From contig NZ_JAHSTU010000003.1 in NCBI RefSeq assembly GCF_019145495.1, positions 124,001 through 188,000 of the forward strand: a DNA stretch of 64,000 nt, given 5' to 3'. Below the pieces are notes generated by a model. The model was not told the DNA's origin. It saw only the letters and a program-made list of their open reading frames with translations, and made no database searches. Positions within the stretch are counted from its first letter, which is position 1, and the number at the start of each line of letters is the position of its first letter. A program made the translations under genes and the position numbers. Positions 53,100 to 62,164 of this stretch are shown here, one piece after another. The DNA comes from Pseudomonas azerbaijanoccidentalis. Lineage in GTDB: Bacteria; Pseudomonadota; Gammaproteobacteria; Pseudomonadales; Pseudomonadaceae.

Positions 53100-54014
53100 T
53101 CAGCGCAGCCTAGGTTGATTCTCCTCCAGAGTGCAAGGCGTATGGCTGACAGTGGCCTTGGCAAACATCTGAACCACGCTGCGCACCAGCCAGCAGGCGA
53201 GAATGAACGGCGCCGTCAGGGTTGGCAGACCGATGGCGGCAAACATCGGCGTCAGCAACAGCGCCAGCACGATGCCAACCAGCGGCAGCCACGGCTGTTG
53301 GCGCTGTGAGCAGAGGGCAAGGGCGGCGAGCACGGCGTTATAGCCACCGAGGCCGAGTAGTGCGGTATAGAAGTCGTGATGCAACAGGCTCCAGCCCATA
53401 CCGGCGATAGACGCCAACAGCGCCCAACAGAACGCGCGGCGATCGGCGATCAACAAACCCGCGGCAATCATCGCCCCGGCCAGCGGATGACCCAGGAACA
53501 TCACTTGGCCAACGCCCTTGAGTGGCGCGGCGAGCATGTTCAGCGTACTGACTTCAATCAAGTGCGCTTCTGTCGAAGGCGTGGCGAAGCACAGCAGCAC
53601 CCAGCTCAACACGACGAAGGGCGTGGTGTAGGCGGGGAGGTATTGGCTGACCCGCACGCGTTTGAGCCACTGTTGAGTGATCATCGCGCTCAGGCCGCCA
53701 GCGGCCAGAATCAGTGGTGGCATCATCGCCGACCAGGGGAAATACAGACTCAGCAAAAGCCCGAGCAACACACCGTTGTAGCTGAACAACCCGGCCTGGC
53801 GATCAGCCTTGGCATAGTTGCGGCGTTGCGCGGTGAGCAAGCCGGCGACACCGCCGAGCAATGCACCGCCGAGTAAGGCGGGCGCGGTGAACAGGATGGC
53901 CGAAAGTATCAGCAAGCCGCACAGCGGATTGCGCTGGAGGAATATCTGGCTGAAGCCGTTGAGCATGGCTTCGGCCCAGTCGGGGCAGTGGGTGTTGAAG
54001 TGGTTGGCAGGCAT
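53100..54014 (-). CDS. Urea transporter (UT family)
   Basis: The product is 304 residues, highly hydrophobic with about ten membrane segments in two similar halves, beginning near GFSQIFLQRNPLCGLLIL, a typical UT-family start. It would pass urea down its gradient. No urease gene is in the window. It lies 21 nt upstream of the channel gene on the same strand and may share its transcript. The start at ATG 54014 is the first in frame. Confidence 0.82.
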   Translation of the reverse strand: MPANHFNTHCPDWAEAMLNGFSQIFLQRNPLCGLLILSAILFTAPALLGGALLGGVAGLLTAQRRNYAKADRQAGLFSYNGVLLGLLLSLYFPWSAMMPPLILAAGGLSAMITQQWLKRVRVSQYLPAYTTPFVVLSWVLLCFATPSTEAHLIEVSTLNMLAAPLKGVGQVMFLGHPLAGAMIAAGLLIADRRAFCWALLASIAGMGWSLLHHDFYTALLGLGGYNAVLAALALCSQRQQPWLPLVGIVLALLLTPMFAAIGLPTLTAPFILACWLVRSVVQMFAKATVSHTPCTLEENQPRLR

Positions 54015-54050
54015 GGCAGTTCTGAAAGGTCAGTGAAACCGGAACGCCTG

Positions 54051-54115
54051 CATCGCCAGCAGGCTGGCTCCCACAGAAATACGCTGTTCCTGTGGGAGCC
54101 AGCCTGCTGGCGGTG
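54051..54115. repeat. REPIN, GCCAGCCTGCTGGC type with short loop
   Basis: Inverted arms ATCGCCAGCAGGCTGGCTCC... and the complement are separated by only ~17 nt. It lies between the 3' end of pyk and the urea transporter start. Confidence 0.88.
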
Positions 54116-54130
54116 AGGCCGGTGGGCGCT

Positions 54131-55546
54131 CTAGATCAACGTCTCGATACGCAAGGAGTTAGTCGACCCCGGCTGCCCAAACGGCACACCGGCTGTGATC
54201 AACAACGTATCACCGCGCTGCGCCATGCCTTGGGCCTGGGCGATTTCCAGGGCTGTGGAGCAGACTTCATCGACCTGGCGCAGGCGATCGTTGACCACCG
54301 AGTGCACGCCCCACGCCACGGTCAGGCGACGAGCGGTTTGCAGATTCGGCGTCAGGTTGAGGATCGGCACCGTTGGCCGTTCACGTGCAGCGCGCAGGCT
54401 TGAGGTGCCCGACTCGCTGTAGTTCACCAGCACCGCCACCGGCAGCACGTTGCTGATACGACGGATCGCGCAGCTGATGGCGTCGGAAACGGTGGCTTCG
54501 GCTTTCGGCCGGCTCACATCCAGTTGCGCCTGATAGTCCGGACCGTTTTCCACTTGGCGGATGATTTTGCTCATCATCTGCACGGCTTCGAGCGGGTATT
54601 CGCCGGACGCGGTTTCGGCCGACAGCATCACCGCGTCCGCACCTTCGGCCACGGCGTTGGCCACGTCGGTTACCTCGGCGCGGGTCGGGGCCGGTGAGAA
54701 GCGCATCGACTCCAGCATCTGCGTCGCCACCACCACCGGTTTGCCCAGTTCACGGCAGGTGCTGATGATGTTTTTCTGAATCTGCGGCACGCTTTCGGCC
54801 GGCACTTCAACGCCCAGGTCGCCGCGCGCGACCATGATCGCGTCGCTCAGCTCGGCGATTTCGCGCAGTTGTTCAACGGCCGATGGTTTCTCGATTTTCG
54901 CCATCAGGAACGCTTTGTCGCCGATCAGCGTGCGGGCTTCGCGGATGTCGTCCGGGCGCTGCACAAACGACAGCGCCACCCAGTCCACACCCAGCTCCAG
55001 ACCGAAGCTCAGGTCGCGGCGATCCTTGGCGGTCAGCGGGCTAAGGTCGAGCACCGCTTGCGGCACGTTCACGCCTTTGCGGTCCGACAGTTCGCCGCCG
55101 TTGAGCACGGTAGTGTCGATGGCGTCGGCGTACTTGGTGACCACGCGAAGGCGCAGCTTGCCATCGTCGAGCAGCAGGTCCATGCCCGGCTCAAGCGCCG
55201 CGATGATTTCCGGATGCGGCAGGTTGACCCGGCGTTCATCGCCCGGCGAGGCATCGAGGTCCAGGCGCAGTGCCTGACCGCGCACCAGTTGCACCTTGCC
55301 CTCGGCGAATTTGCCGACCCGCAGTTTCGGGCCTTGCAGGTCCATCAGAATACCCAGCGGGTAATTGAGCTGGCGCTCGACTTCGCGAATCCACTGGAAA
55401 CGCTGGGCGTGGTCGGCATGATCGCCGTGGCTGAAGTTCAGGCGGAAAATGTTGACCCCGGCCTGCACCAGTTCACGGATATCGTCGATCCCGTCAATGG
55501 CCGGACCCAGGGTGGCGAGGATTTTGACCTTTTTATCAGGCGTCAT
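54131..55546 (-). CDS. pyk: Pyruvate kinase
   Basis: The product is 471 residues. The N-terminal KVKILATLGPA, active-site MVARGDLGVE, and C-terminal allosteric domain are present. It makes pyruvate from phosphoenolpyruvate. In this setting it ends the glyoxylate-to-pyruvate route (gcl-hyi/glxR-ttuD-pyk). The start overlaps the glycerate kinase stop by 4 nt. The symbol could be pykF. Pseudomonas also has a second pyruvate kinase elsewhere. Confidence 0.94.
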   Translation of the reverse strand: MTPDKKVKILATLGPAIDGIDDIRELVQAGVNIFRLNFSHGDHADHAQRFQWIREVERQLNYPLGILMDLQGPKLRVGKFAEGKVQLVRGQALRLDLDASPGDERRVNLPHPEIIAALEPGMDLLLDDGKLRLRVVTKYADAIDTTVLNGGELSDRKGVNVPQAVLDLSPLTAKDRRDLSFGLELGVDWVALSFVQRPDDIREARTLIGDKAFLMAKIEKPSAVEQLREIAELSDAIMVARGDLGVEVPAESVPQIQKNIISTCRELGKPVVVATQMLESMRFSPAPTRAEVTDVANAVAEGADAVMLSAETASGEYPLEAVQMMSKIIRQVENGPDYQAQLDVSRPKAEATVSDAISCAIRRISNVLPVAVLVNYSESGTSSLRAARERPTVPILNLTPNLQTARRLTVAWGVHSVVNDRLRQVDEVCSTALEIAQAQGMAQRGDTLLITAGVPFGQPGSTNSLRIETLI

Positions 55547-56817
55547 GATGTTGGGCTCTCAAGGATCAGAATGGCGCGGAAGTCGTTGACGTTGGTGCGG
55601 GTCGGCTCGGTGACGATCAGTGCGTCGAGCGCCTCGAAATAGCCATAGCCATTGTTGTTGTCCAGCTCGTCGCTGGCGCTCAGGCCGAGGGCAGCGGCGC
55701 GGGCGTAGCTGTCCGGGGTCATGATGGCGCCGGCGTTGTCTTCGGAGCCGTCGATGCCATCGGTGTCGCCGGCCAGCGCGTAGACGCCGGGCAGGCCTTT
55801 GAGGCTGTCGGTCAGGCTGAGCAGGAACTCGGCATTGCGTCCGCCACGGCCATTGCCGCGCACGGTGACGGTGGTTTCACCGCCGGAAAGAATCACGCAC
55901 GGTGCGGCCAGCGGCTGGCCATGCAAAACGATCTGCCGCGCGATACCGGCGTGGACTTTTGCCACGTCGCGGGATTCGCCTTCCAGATCGCCGAGGATCA
56001 GCGGGCTGAAGCCCGCCTGACGGCACTTCACTGCCGCCGCTTCAAGCGATTGCTGAGGCTTGGCGATCAACTGGAAATGGCTGCGGGCCAGGCTCGGATC
56101 GCCAGGTTTGACCGTCTCCGATTCCGGGCTTTGCAGCCAGGTGCGCACCGAGGCCGGCACTTCAATGTTGTAGCGCTTGAGGATCGCCAGCGCTTCGGCG
56201 GACGTGCTCGGGTCAGCCACGGTGGGGCCGGAGGCGATGACCGTGGCGAGGTCGCCCGGTACATCGGAGATCGCATAGGTATAAACAGTGGCAGGCCAGC
56301 AGGCTTTGCCCAGACGGCCGCCCTTGATCGCCGAGAGGTGCTTGCGTACGCAGTTCATCTCGCCGATGGTCGCGCCGGATTTCAGCAGGGCTTTGTTGAT
56401 GGATTGTTTGTCGGCCAGGGTGATGCCGACTGCCGGCAGTGCGAGCAGGGCAGAGCCACCGCCAGAGAGCAGAAAGATCACACGGTCGGATTCGTTCAGG
56501 TCGCTGACCAGCTCGAATACACGCTTGGCGACGGCTTGGCCGGCGGCGTCTGGTACCGGATGCGCCGCTTCGACCACTTCGATTTTTTCGCACGGGGCGC
56601 CGTGACCGTAACGGGTCACCACCAGACCTGAGACTTCACCCTGCCAGCAGCGCTCGACCACCTGGGCCATGGCCGCGGCGGCTTTACCGGCACCGATGAC
56701 GATCACACGACCTGTGCGGTCGGCAGGTAAATGGGCTTCGAGGACTTGCTGCGGATGGGCCGCGTCGATGGCTGTGGCAAACAGCTCGCGCAGCAGTTGT
56801 TGCGGATCGACCGACAT
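55543..56817 (-). CDS. ttuD: Glycerate 2-kinase (TtuD type)
   Basis: The product is 424 residues of the MOFRL/GckA family, with GAGKAAAAMAQVVER near the N-terminus and LLSGGGSALLALP and SGGETTVTVRGNGRGGRNAE as nucleotide-binding loops. It phosphorylates D-glycerate to 2-phosphoglycerate, feeding pyk. GGGAG lies upstream of ATG 56817. It overlaps pyk by 4 nt. Confidence 0.9.
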   Translation of the reverse strand: MSVDPQQLLRELFATAIDAAHPQQVLEAHLPADRTGRVIVIGAGKAAAAMAQVVERCWQGEVSGLVVTRYGHGAPCEKIEVVEAAHPVPDAAGQAVAKRVFELVSDLNESDRVIFLLSGGGSALLALPAVGITLADKQSINKALLKSGATIGEMNCVRKHLSAIKGGRLGKACWPATVYTYAISDVPGDLATVIASGPTVADPSTSAEALAILKRYNIEVPASVRTWLQSPESETVKPGDPSLARSHFQLIAKPQQSLEAAAVKCRQAGFSPLILGDLEGESRDVAKVHAGIARQIVLHGQPLAAPCVILSGGETTVTVRGNGRGGRNAEFLLSLTDSLKGLPGVYALAGDTDGIDGSEDNAGAIMTPDSYARAAALGLSASDELDNNNGYGYFEALDALIVTEPTRTNVNDFRAILILESPTS

Positions 56818-56862
56818 GGCGGGCTCCCGGAATTCTTGTTATTGGAGAACGGCTAGAACCTC

Positions 56863-56950
56863 TGTGGGAGCTAGCCTGCTAGCGATTCAGGCACTGAGGT
56901 CTATCAGACACACCGCGTCGATTTCATCGCTAGCAGGCTAGCTCCCACAG
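56863..56950. repeat. REPIN, GTGGGAGCTAGCCTGCTAGC type
   Basis: The exact inverted arms are of the same subtype as the two flanking the RAYT gene at 61594. The loop is about 45 nt. It separates glxR from ttuD inside the glyoxylate operon. Confidence 0.9.
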
Positions 56951-56965
56951 GTATTGCGGCAGGGC

Positions 56966-57859
56966 TTAGTTTTTATCGCGAATCGAGAAATTCGCCATGT
57001 GTTCCAGGCCCTTAATCAGCGCCGAGTGGTCCCAGTTGCTGCCACCGATGGCCGCGCAGGTGCTGAACACTTGCTGGGTGTTGGCGGTGTTGGGCAGGTT
57101 GATGTTCAGTTCCTTGGCGCCTTGCAGGGCCAGGTTCAAGTCTTTCTGGTGCAGGCTGATGCGGAAGCCTGGATCGAAAGTGCCCTTGATCATGCGGTCG
57201 CCGTGGACTTCGAGGATCTTCGAGGACGCGAAACCGCCCATCAGCGCTTCACGCACTTTGGCTGGATCGGCACCGTTTTTCGCGGCGAACAGCAGGGCTT
57301 CAGCCACCGCCTGAATGTTCAGCGCCACGATGATCTGGTTGGCCACTTTCGCGGTCTGACCGTCGCCGTTGCCACCGACCAGGGTGATGTTCTTGCCCAT
57401 GGCCTGGAACAGCGGCAGTGCGCGTTCGAAGGCATCGGCATCGCCGCCGACCATGATGCTCAGGGTCGCAGCCTTGGCGCCGACTTCACCGCCGGACACT
57501 GGCGCGTCGAGGTACTGGGCGCCTTTTTCGTTGATCTTGGCGGCGAAGGCCTTGGTCGCGGTTGGCGAGATCGAGCTCATGTCGATCACGACTTTGCCTT
57601 TGCCGATACCGGCGGCAATGCCGTCGGCGCGGAACAGCACGTCATCGACCTGCGGGGTATCCGGCACCATGACGATGATGAATTCGGCTTCCTGGGCGAC
57701 TTCTTTCGGGTTCGCCAATGCAACGGCGCCAGCGGCGACCAGGTCGGCAGGGGCGGCATCGTGGTGCGCCGACAGGAACAGGCTGTGACCGGCTTTCTGC
57801 AGGTTCAACGCCATTGGGTGGCCCATGATGCCGGTGCCGATAAATCCGATTTTAGCCAT
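56966..57859 (-). CDS. glxR: Tartronate semialdehyde reductase
   Basis: The product is 297 residues of the 3-hydroxyacid dehydrogenase family: N-terminal NAD(P) motif IGFIGTGIMGHPMALNL, substrate loop DAPVSGGEVGAKAATLSIM, catalytic Lys in GNGDGQTAKVANQIIVAL. It reduces tartronate semialdehyde, the Gcl product, to glycerate. AGGA precedes ATG 57859. REPINs lie on both sides. garR is an alternative symbol. Confidence 0.92.
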   Translation of the reverse strand: MAKIGFIGTGIMGHPMALNLQKAGHSLFLSAHHDAAPADLVAAGAVALANPKEVAQEAEFIIVMVPDTPQVDDVLFRADGIAAGIGKGKVVIDMSSISPTATKAFAAKINEKGAQYLDAPVSGGEVGAKAATLSIMVGGDADAFERALPLFQAMGKNITLVGGNGDGQTAKVANQIIVALNIQAVAEALLFAAKNGADPAKVREALMGGFASSKILEVHGDRMIKGTFDPGFRISLHQKDLNLALQGAKELNINLPNTANTQQVFSTCAAIGGSNWDHSALIKGLEHMANFSIRDKN

Positions 57860-57890
57860 GAGAAAATCCTCTTGTTTTTGTGTCGTTCCC

Positions 57891-57976
57891 TGTAGGAGCT
57901 GCCGAAGGCTGCGATCTTTTGATGTTGCTTTTGAAGATCAAGATCGAAAGATCGCAGCCTTCGGCAGCTCCTACAG
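57891..57976. repeat. REPIN, GTAGGAGCTGCCGAAGGC subtype
   Basis: Exact inverted cores GTAGGAGCTGCCGAAGGCTG and the complement, with a ~30-nt loop. It separates hyi from glxR. Confidence 0.9.
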
Positions 57977-57985
57977 GATTACGTG

Positions 57986-58768
57986 TTAAATCGCGTTATG
58001 GGTTTTCAACCAGCCCAGGCCCGCTTCGGTGGTGGTCAGCGGCTTGTATTCGCAACCGACCCAACCCTGGTAACCGATGCGGTCCAGGTGTTCGAACAGG
58101 AAGCGGTAGTTGATTTCACCGGTGCCTGGTTCGTTGCGCCCCGGGTTGTCCGCGAGCTGTACATGGTTGATCTCGCCCAGGTGCGATTGCAGGGTGCGAG
58201 CCAGATCGCCTTCCATGATTTGCATGTGATAGATGTCGTATTGCAGGAACAGGTTGGCGCTGCCGACCTGCTCGCGAATCGACAGGGCTTGCGCCGTGTT
58301 GTTCAGGTAGAAGCCTGGAATGTCACGGGTGTTGATCGCTTCCATCACCAGTTTGATACCCGCCGCTTGCAGCTTGTCGGCCGCGTACTTGAGGTTGGCA
58401 ACGAAGGTTTTCTCTACGGTGGCGTCGTCAAAACCCTGCGGACGAATACCGGCCAGGCAGTTGACCTGGGTGTTGCCCAGTACCTGTGCGTAAGCGATGG
58501 CCAGGTCGACACCGGCGCGGAATTCTTCAACGCGGTCCGGCAGGCACGCGATACCGCGCTCGCCCTTGGCCCAGTCACCGGCCGGCAGGTTGAACAGCAC
58601 TTGGGTCAGACCGTGGGCGTCGAGCTTGGCCTTGATTTCGGCGGAGCTGAAGTCGTACGGGAACAGGTATTCGACACCACTGAAGCCGGCCTTGGCGGCC
58701 GCTTCGAAACGGGCAAGAAAGTCCTGTTCGGTGAACAGCATGGACAGGTTGGCTGCGAAACGCGGCAT
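57986..58768 (-). CDS. hyi: Hydroxypyruvate isomerase
   Basis: The product is 260 residues starting MPRFAANLSMLFTEQDFLAR, a TIM-barrel xylose-isomerase-like enzyme with metal-binding residues in VMEAINTRDIPGFYL, QYDIYHMQIMEGDL and GCEYKP. It interconverts hydroxypyruvate and tartronate semialdehyde. ATG 58768 has GGGAGA upstream. An ATG 18 nt earlier has no ribosome site. REPINs flank it on both sides. Confidence 0.93.
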   Translation of the reverse strand: MPRFAANLSMLFTEQDFLARFEAAAKAGFSGVEYLFPYDFSSAEIKAKLDAHGLTQVLFNLPAGDWAKGERGIACLPDRVEEFRAGVDLAIAYAQVLGNTQVNCLAGIRPQGFDDATVEKTFVANLKYAADKLQAAGIKLVMEAINTRDIPGFYLNNTAQALSIREQVGSANLFLQYDIYHMQIMEGDLARTLQSHLGEINHVQLADNPGRNEPGTGEINYRFLFEHLDRIGYQGWVGCEYKPLTTTEAGLGWLKTHNAI

Positions 58769-58806
58769 GGTGGTCTCCCGTTGCAAATTAATGAGGATGG
58801 CCCTGT

Positions 58807-58891
58807 GTAGGAGCTGCCGAAGGCTGCGATCTTTTGATCTTGATCTTCAAAACCAAAGATCAAAAGATCGCAGCCTGCGGCAGCTCCTACA
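58807..58891. repeat. REPIN with mixed cores
   Basis: The left core is GCCGAAGGC and the right core is GCCTGCGGC, so the arms differ at one base pair and join two subtypes. It separates gcl from hyi. Confidence 0.88.
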
Positions 58892-58912
58892 GGGGCATCA
58901 GGCCATAACGAA

Positions 58913-60688
58913 TCAGTCGAGCAACGAAATCGCAGTCGGTGCGTCGTTGCCGACCAGCGCCAGGTCTTCGAACTCGTTGACGGCGTTGATCTCGGTACCC
59001 ATGGAAATGTTGGTCACGCGCTCCAGGATGATTTCGACGATCACCGGCACCTTGAACTCTTCGATCAGCTCCTGGGCCTTGCGCAGGGCAGGCTGGATCT
59101 GCGCCGGTTCGAACACGCGCAGTGCCTTGCAACCGAGGCCCTCGGCAACGGCGACGTGGTCGACACCGTAACCGTTGAGTTCCGGAGCGTTGAGGTTATC
59201 GAAGGACAGCTGTACGCAGTAGTCCATGTCGAAACCGCGCTGCGCCTGACGGATCAGACCCAGGTACGAGTTGTTTACCACCACATGAATGTACGGCAGC
59301 TTGAACTGCGCGCCCACCGCCAATTCTTCGATCATGAACTGGAAGTCATAGTCCCCCGACAGGGCCACGACTTTGCGGTTCGGATCAGCCTTGACCACAC
59401 CCAGTGCTGCCGGAATGGTCCAGCCCAACGGGCCAGCCTGACCGCAGTTGATCCAGTGACGTGGTTTGTAGACGTGCAGGAACTGCGCGCCGGCAATCTG
59501 CGACAGACCGATGGTGCTGACGTAGCAGGTGTCTTTGCCGAACACTTGGTTCATTTCTTCGTAAACGCGTTGCGGCTTGACCGGCACGTTGTCGAAGTGA
59601 GTCTTGCGCTGCAGGCTGGCTTTGCGCTGCTGGCAGTCCTGCAACCAGGCGCTGCGGTTTTTCAGCTTGCCGGCGGCTTGCCACTCGCGAGCGACTTCAA
59701 TGAACACGGTCAGCGCGGCAGCGGCGTCGGACACGATGCCCAGGTCCGGAGTGAACACGCGGCCGATCTGCGTGCCTTCGATGTCGACGTGAATGAACTT
59801 GCGGCCTTCGGTGTACACGTCGACCGAACCGGTGTGACGGTTGGCCCAACGGTTACCGATGCCCAGCACCACGTCCGACTTGAGCATGGTCGCGTTGCCG
59901 TAGCGGTGCGACGTCTGCAAGCCAACCATGCCGACCATCAGCGGGTGATCGTCCGGGATGGTGCCCCAGCCCATCAGGGTCGGGATAACCGGAATGCCGG
60001 TCAGCTCGGCGAACTCGACCAATAGATCGCTGGCGTCGGCATTGATGATGCCACCACCGGCCACCAGCAATGGACGTTCAGCCTGATCCAGCAAGGCCAG
60101 GGCCTTCTCGACTTGAACGCGGCTAGCGGTCGGCTTGGCCAGCGGCAGTGGCTGGTAAGCGTCGATGTCGAATTCGATTTCAGCCATCTGCACGTCGAAC
60201 GGCAGGTCGATCAGCACTGGGCCTGGACGACCGGAGCGCATTTCAAAGAAAGCTTTCTGGAACGCGTAAGGCACTTGGCCCGGTTCAAGAACGGTGGTTG
60301 CCCACTTGGTGACTGGCTTGACGATGCTGGTGATGTCGACAGCCTGGAAGTCTTCCTTGTGCATACGGGCGCGGGGTGCCTGGCCGGTAATGCAGAGGAT
60401 GGGAATCGAGTCGGCCGAGGCGCTGTAGAGCCCGGTGACCATGTCGGTACCGGCTGGGCCGGAAGTCCCGATGCACACGCCGATGTTGCCGGCCTTGGTG
60501 CGGGTGTAGCCCTCGGCCATGTGCGAGGCGCCTTCAACGTGGCGAGCGAGTACGTGATCGATGCCGCCGACTTTTTGCAGGGCGTTGTACAGCGGGTTGA
60601 TGGCTGCACCCGGGATGCCAAAAGCGGTATCAACCCCTTCACGGCGCATCACCAGAACGGCGGCTTCGATTGCTCTCATTTTGCTCAT
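58913..60688 (-). CDS. gcl: Glyoxylate carboligase
   Basis: The product is 591 residues, the exact family length. It is a ThDP-dependent enzyme with [15 protein letters not shown] near the N-terminus and the ThDP motif [19 protein letters not shown]...NNSYLGLI. Gcl joins two glyoxylates to tartronate semialdehyde with loss of CO2, feeding hyi/glxR. ATG 60688 ([18 protein letters not shown]) is the family start. It heads the leftward operon, with TTGTATACAA 28 nt upstream. Confidence 0.95.
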   Translation of the reverse strand: MSKMRAIEAAVLVMRREGVDTAFGIPGAAINPLYNALQKVGGIDHVLARHVEGASHMAEGYTRTKAGNIGVCIGTSGPAGTDMVTGLYSASADSIPILCITGQAPRARMHKEDFQAVDITSIVKPVTKWATTVLEPGQVPYAFQKAFFEMRSGRPGPVLIDLPFDVQMAEIEFDIDAYQPLPLAKPTASRVQVEKALALLDQAERPLLVAGGGIINADASDLLVEFAELTGIPVIPTLMGWGTIPDDHPLMVGMVGLQTSHRYGNATMLKSDVVLGIGNRWANRHTGSVDVYTEGRKFIHVDIEGTQIGRVFTPDLGIVSDAAAALTVFIEVAREWQAAGKLKNRSAWLQDCQQRKASLQRKTHFDNVPVKPQRVYEEMNQVFGKDTCYVSTIGLSQIAGAQFLHVYKPRHWINCGQAGPLGWTIPAALGVVKADPNRKVVALSGDYDFQFMIEELAVGAQFKLPYIHVVVNNSYLGLIRQAQRGFDMDYCVQLSFDNLNAPELNGYGVDHVAVAEGLGCKALRVFEPAQIQPALRKAQELIEEFKVPVIVEIILERVTNISMGTEINAVNEFEDLALVGNDAPTAISLLD

Positions 60689-60715
60689 GGTTTTGTGCCT
60701 CTTTACGTTTTGTAA

Positions 60716-60725
60716 TTGTATACAA
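60716..60725. promoter_or_regulatory. Palindrome TTGTATACAA near gcl
   Basis: A perfect 10-bp palindrome 28 nt upstream of the gcl ATG. The same sequence recurs at 60854-60863 in the same divergent gap. The pattern fits GntR-family operators of the TTGTAxACAA class. No GntR gene for this pathway is in the window. Confidence 0.65.
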
Positions 60726-60853
60726 GTGGCTTTGCGCAGAGTGTATTCACGGCGGACGGCGCAGGTCAATCCATTTTCTCAAGCGCTCGTTTCATTCGTC
60801 GGAAGCCCGATCTACTGTGGCTTTTCGTCGCATGTGGCGCTTTTCGAGAATTA

Positions 60854-60863
60854 TTGTATACAA
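60854..60863. promoter_or_regulatory. Second palindrome TTGTATACAA near the GlcG-like gene
   Basis: An identical palindrome to 60716-60725, 93 nt upstream of the GlcG-like ATG, followed by an AT-rich stretch. The two sites are 138 bp apart centre to centre, about 13 helical turns, so one dimer at each site could repress both divergent promoters. Confidence 0.65.
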
Positions 60864-60956
60864 AAAAATAATTCATTGTGTTCTATTTGTTGCATCGAGC
60901 TGCGGCACAAACGCGCAGCTCCACGGCTTTCCGAAAAACAAAATGAGGACGGCACC

Positions 60957-61397
60957 ATGAGCGCTTTAACCTTGAAAGTCGCAGTCAACCTGGTCAACGA
61001 GGCCATCACCGCAGGGCGTGCAATCTCCGCGGCGCCCCTGACCATCGCAGTGCTGGATGCCGGTGGGCATCTGATTACCCTGCAACGCGAAGACGGCGCC
61101 AGCCTGCTACGCCCGCAGGTCGCCATCGGCAAAGCCTGGGGCGCCATTGCGTTGGGCAAAGGCTCGCGCCTGCTGGCGCTGGACGCCCAACAGCGCCCGG
61201 CCTTCATCGCCGCATTGAATAGCCTGGGGCAGGGCAGCGTCGTGCCGGCACCGGGTGGTGTGTTGATTCGCGATCACGCCGGCAATGTGTTGGGGGCAGT
61301 GGGGATCAGCGGCGATCTGTCGGATGTGGATGAACAGTGCGCAATCACCGCGATCGAGGCGTTGGGGTTGAGGGCGGATGCGGGGGTTGTGGCTTAA
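60957..61397 (+). CDS. GlcG/HbpS-like heme-binding family protein
   Basis: The product is 146 residues from ATG 60957 with GAGGAC just upstream. The family blocks LTLKVAVNLVNEAITAGRA, PLTIAVLDAGGHLITLQREDG, AIGKAWGA and PAPGGVLIRD fit GlcG/HbpS (DUF336) proteins. Function is uncertain. The family often accompanies glycolate/glyoxylate genes, and this copy diverges from gcl across shared operators, which supports a linked role. Confidence 0.85.
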   Translation: MSALTLKVAVNLVNEAITAGRAISAAPLTIAVLDAGGHLITLQREDGASLLRPQVAIGKAWGAIALGKGSRLLALDAQQRPAFIAALNSLGQGSVVPAPGGVLIRDHAGNVLGAVGISGDLSDVDEQCAITAIEALGLRADAGVVA

Positions 61398-61420
61398 GTT
61401 TTGTATTGATTGATCTATAG

Positions 61421-61500
61421 CCATCGCCAGCAGGCTGGCTCCCACAGGGGTTTGTGAACGCCGCAAATCCAGTGTGGGAGCTAGCCTGCTAGCGATGGCT
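61421..61500. repeat. REPIN left of the RAYT gene
   Basis: Left arm ATCGCCAGCAGGCTGGCTCC... and right arm GTGGGAGCTAGCCTGCTAGC with GCGAT. The two cores differ (GCCAGC..GCTGGC versus GCTAGC..GCTAGC), so it joins two subtypes. It ends about 94 nt before the transposase start. Confidence 0.88.
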
Positions 61501-61593
61501 ATCTCCCAGACACATCCCGCTAAATGTCTGTCCCTCCATTGGGGAATATCAGGACTAGCCTTACTCATGAATTAATCATGCAAGGGCAAAGGA

Positions 61594-62052
61594 ATGCCTG
61601 ATCTACCCGCCTCAAATCGCTTGCGCATCGGCCGCTATGCCGAATCCAACCGCATTTATCTGTTAACTACCAATACACGTGATCGAGAGCCGATATTCAA
61701 AGACTTCAACTCGGGGAGAGCGGTGGTCAATCAATTTCGCTGCGCTCAGGACCAAGGTTTCGCTAACTCACTGGCTTGGGTCGTCATGCCCGATCATTTT
61801 CATTGGTTGGTCGAGTTACAACAGGAATCATTGTGTGACCTCATGCAGAGGACCAAATCGATGAGTACCAAAGCGGTAAATCAGTTTACTGGCCGCAAGG
61901 TCACTCTCTGGCAGAAAGGCTTTCATGACCGGGCCTTAAGAAGGGAAGAAGATCTGGTGAAGGTGGCTCGATATATCGTGGCCAACCCGTTGCGGGCAGG
62001 TTTGGTTGAAAAGCTGGGCGACTATCCACTGTGGGATGCCATTTGGGTTTGA
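61594..62052 (+). CDS. REP-associated tyrosine transposase (RAYT)
   Basis: The product is 152 residues, a single-domain Y1-type HUH nuclease with the metal motif PDHFHWLVE, nicking tyrosine in KVARYIVANPLRAGLV and C-terminal LWQKGFHDRALR. RAYTs are chromosomal enzymes related to IS200/IS605 that mobilise REP doublets. AAGGGCAAAGGA lies directly upstream of ATG 61594. REPINs of the GTGGGAGCTAGC type flank it on both sides, which points to it as the source of that family. Confidence 0.9.
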   Translation: MPDLPASNRLRIGRYAESNRIYLLTTNTRDREPIFKDFNSGRAVVNQFRCAQDQGFANSLAWVVMPDHFHWLVELQQESLCDLMQRTKSMSTKAVNQFTGRKVTLWQKGFHDRALRREEDLVKVARYIVANPLRAGLVEKLGDYPLWDAIWV

Positions 62053-62071
62053 ACTAAAATTGTGTTGCCTT

Positions 62072-62149
62072 CATCGCTAGCAGGCTAGCTCCCACACTGG
62101 ATCCATGGTGTACATAAATCCCCTGTGGGAGCTAGCCTGCTAGCGATAA
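62072..62149. repeat. REPIN right of the RAYT gene
   Basis: Exact inverted arms ATCGCTAGCAGGCTAGCTCC... and GTGGGAGCTAGCCTGCTAGC, loop ~28 nt. It starts 19 nt after the transposase stop. Confidence 0.9.
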
Positions 62150-62164
62150 ATCCACCTCGGTATT

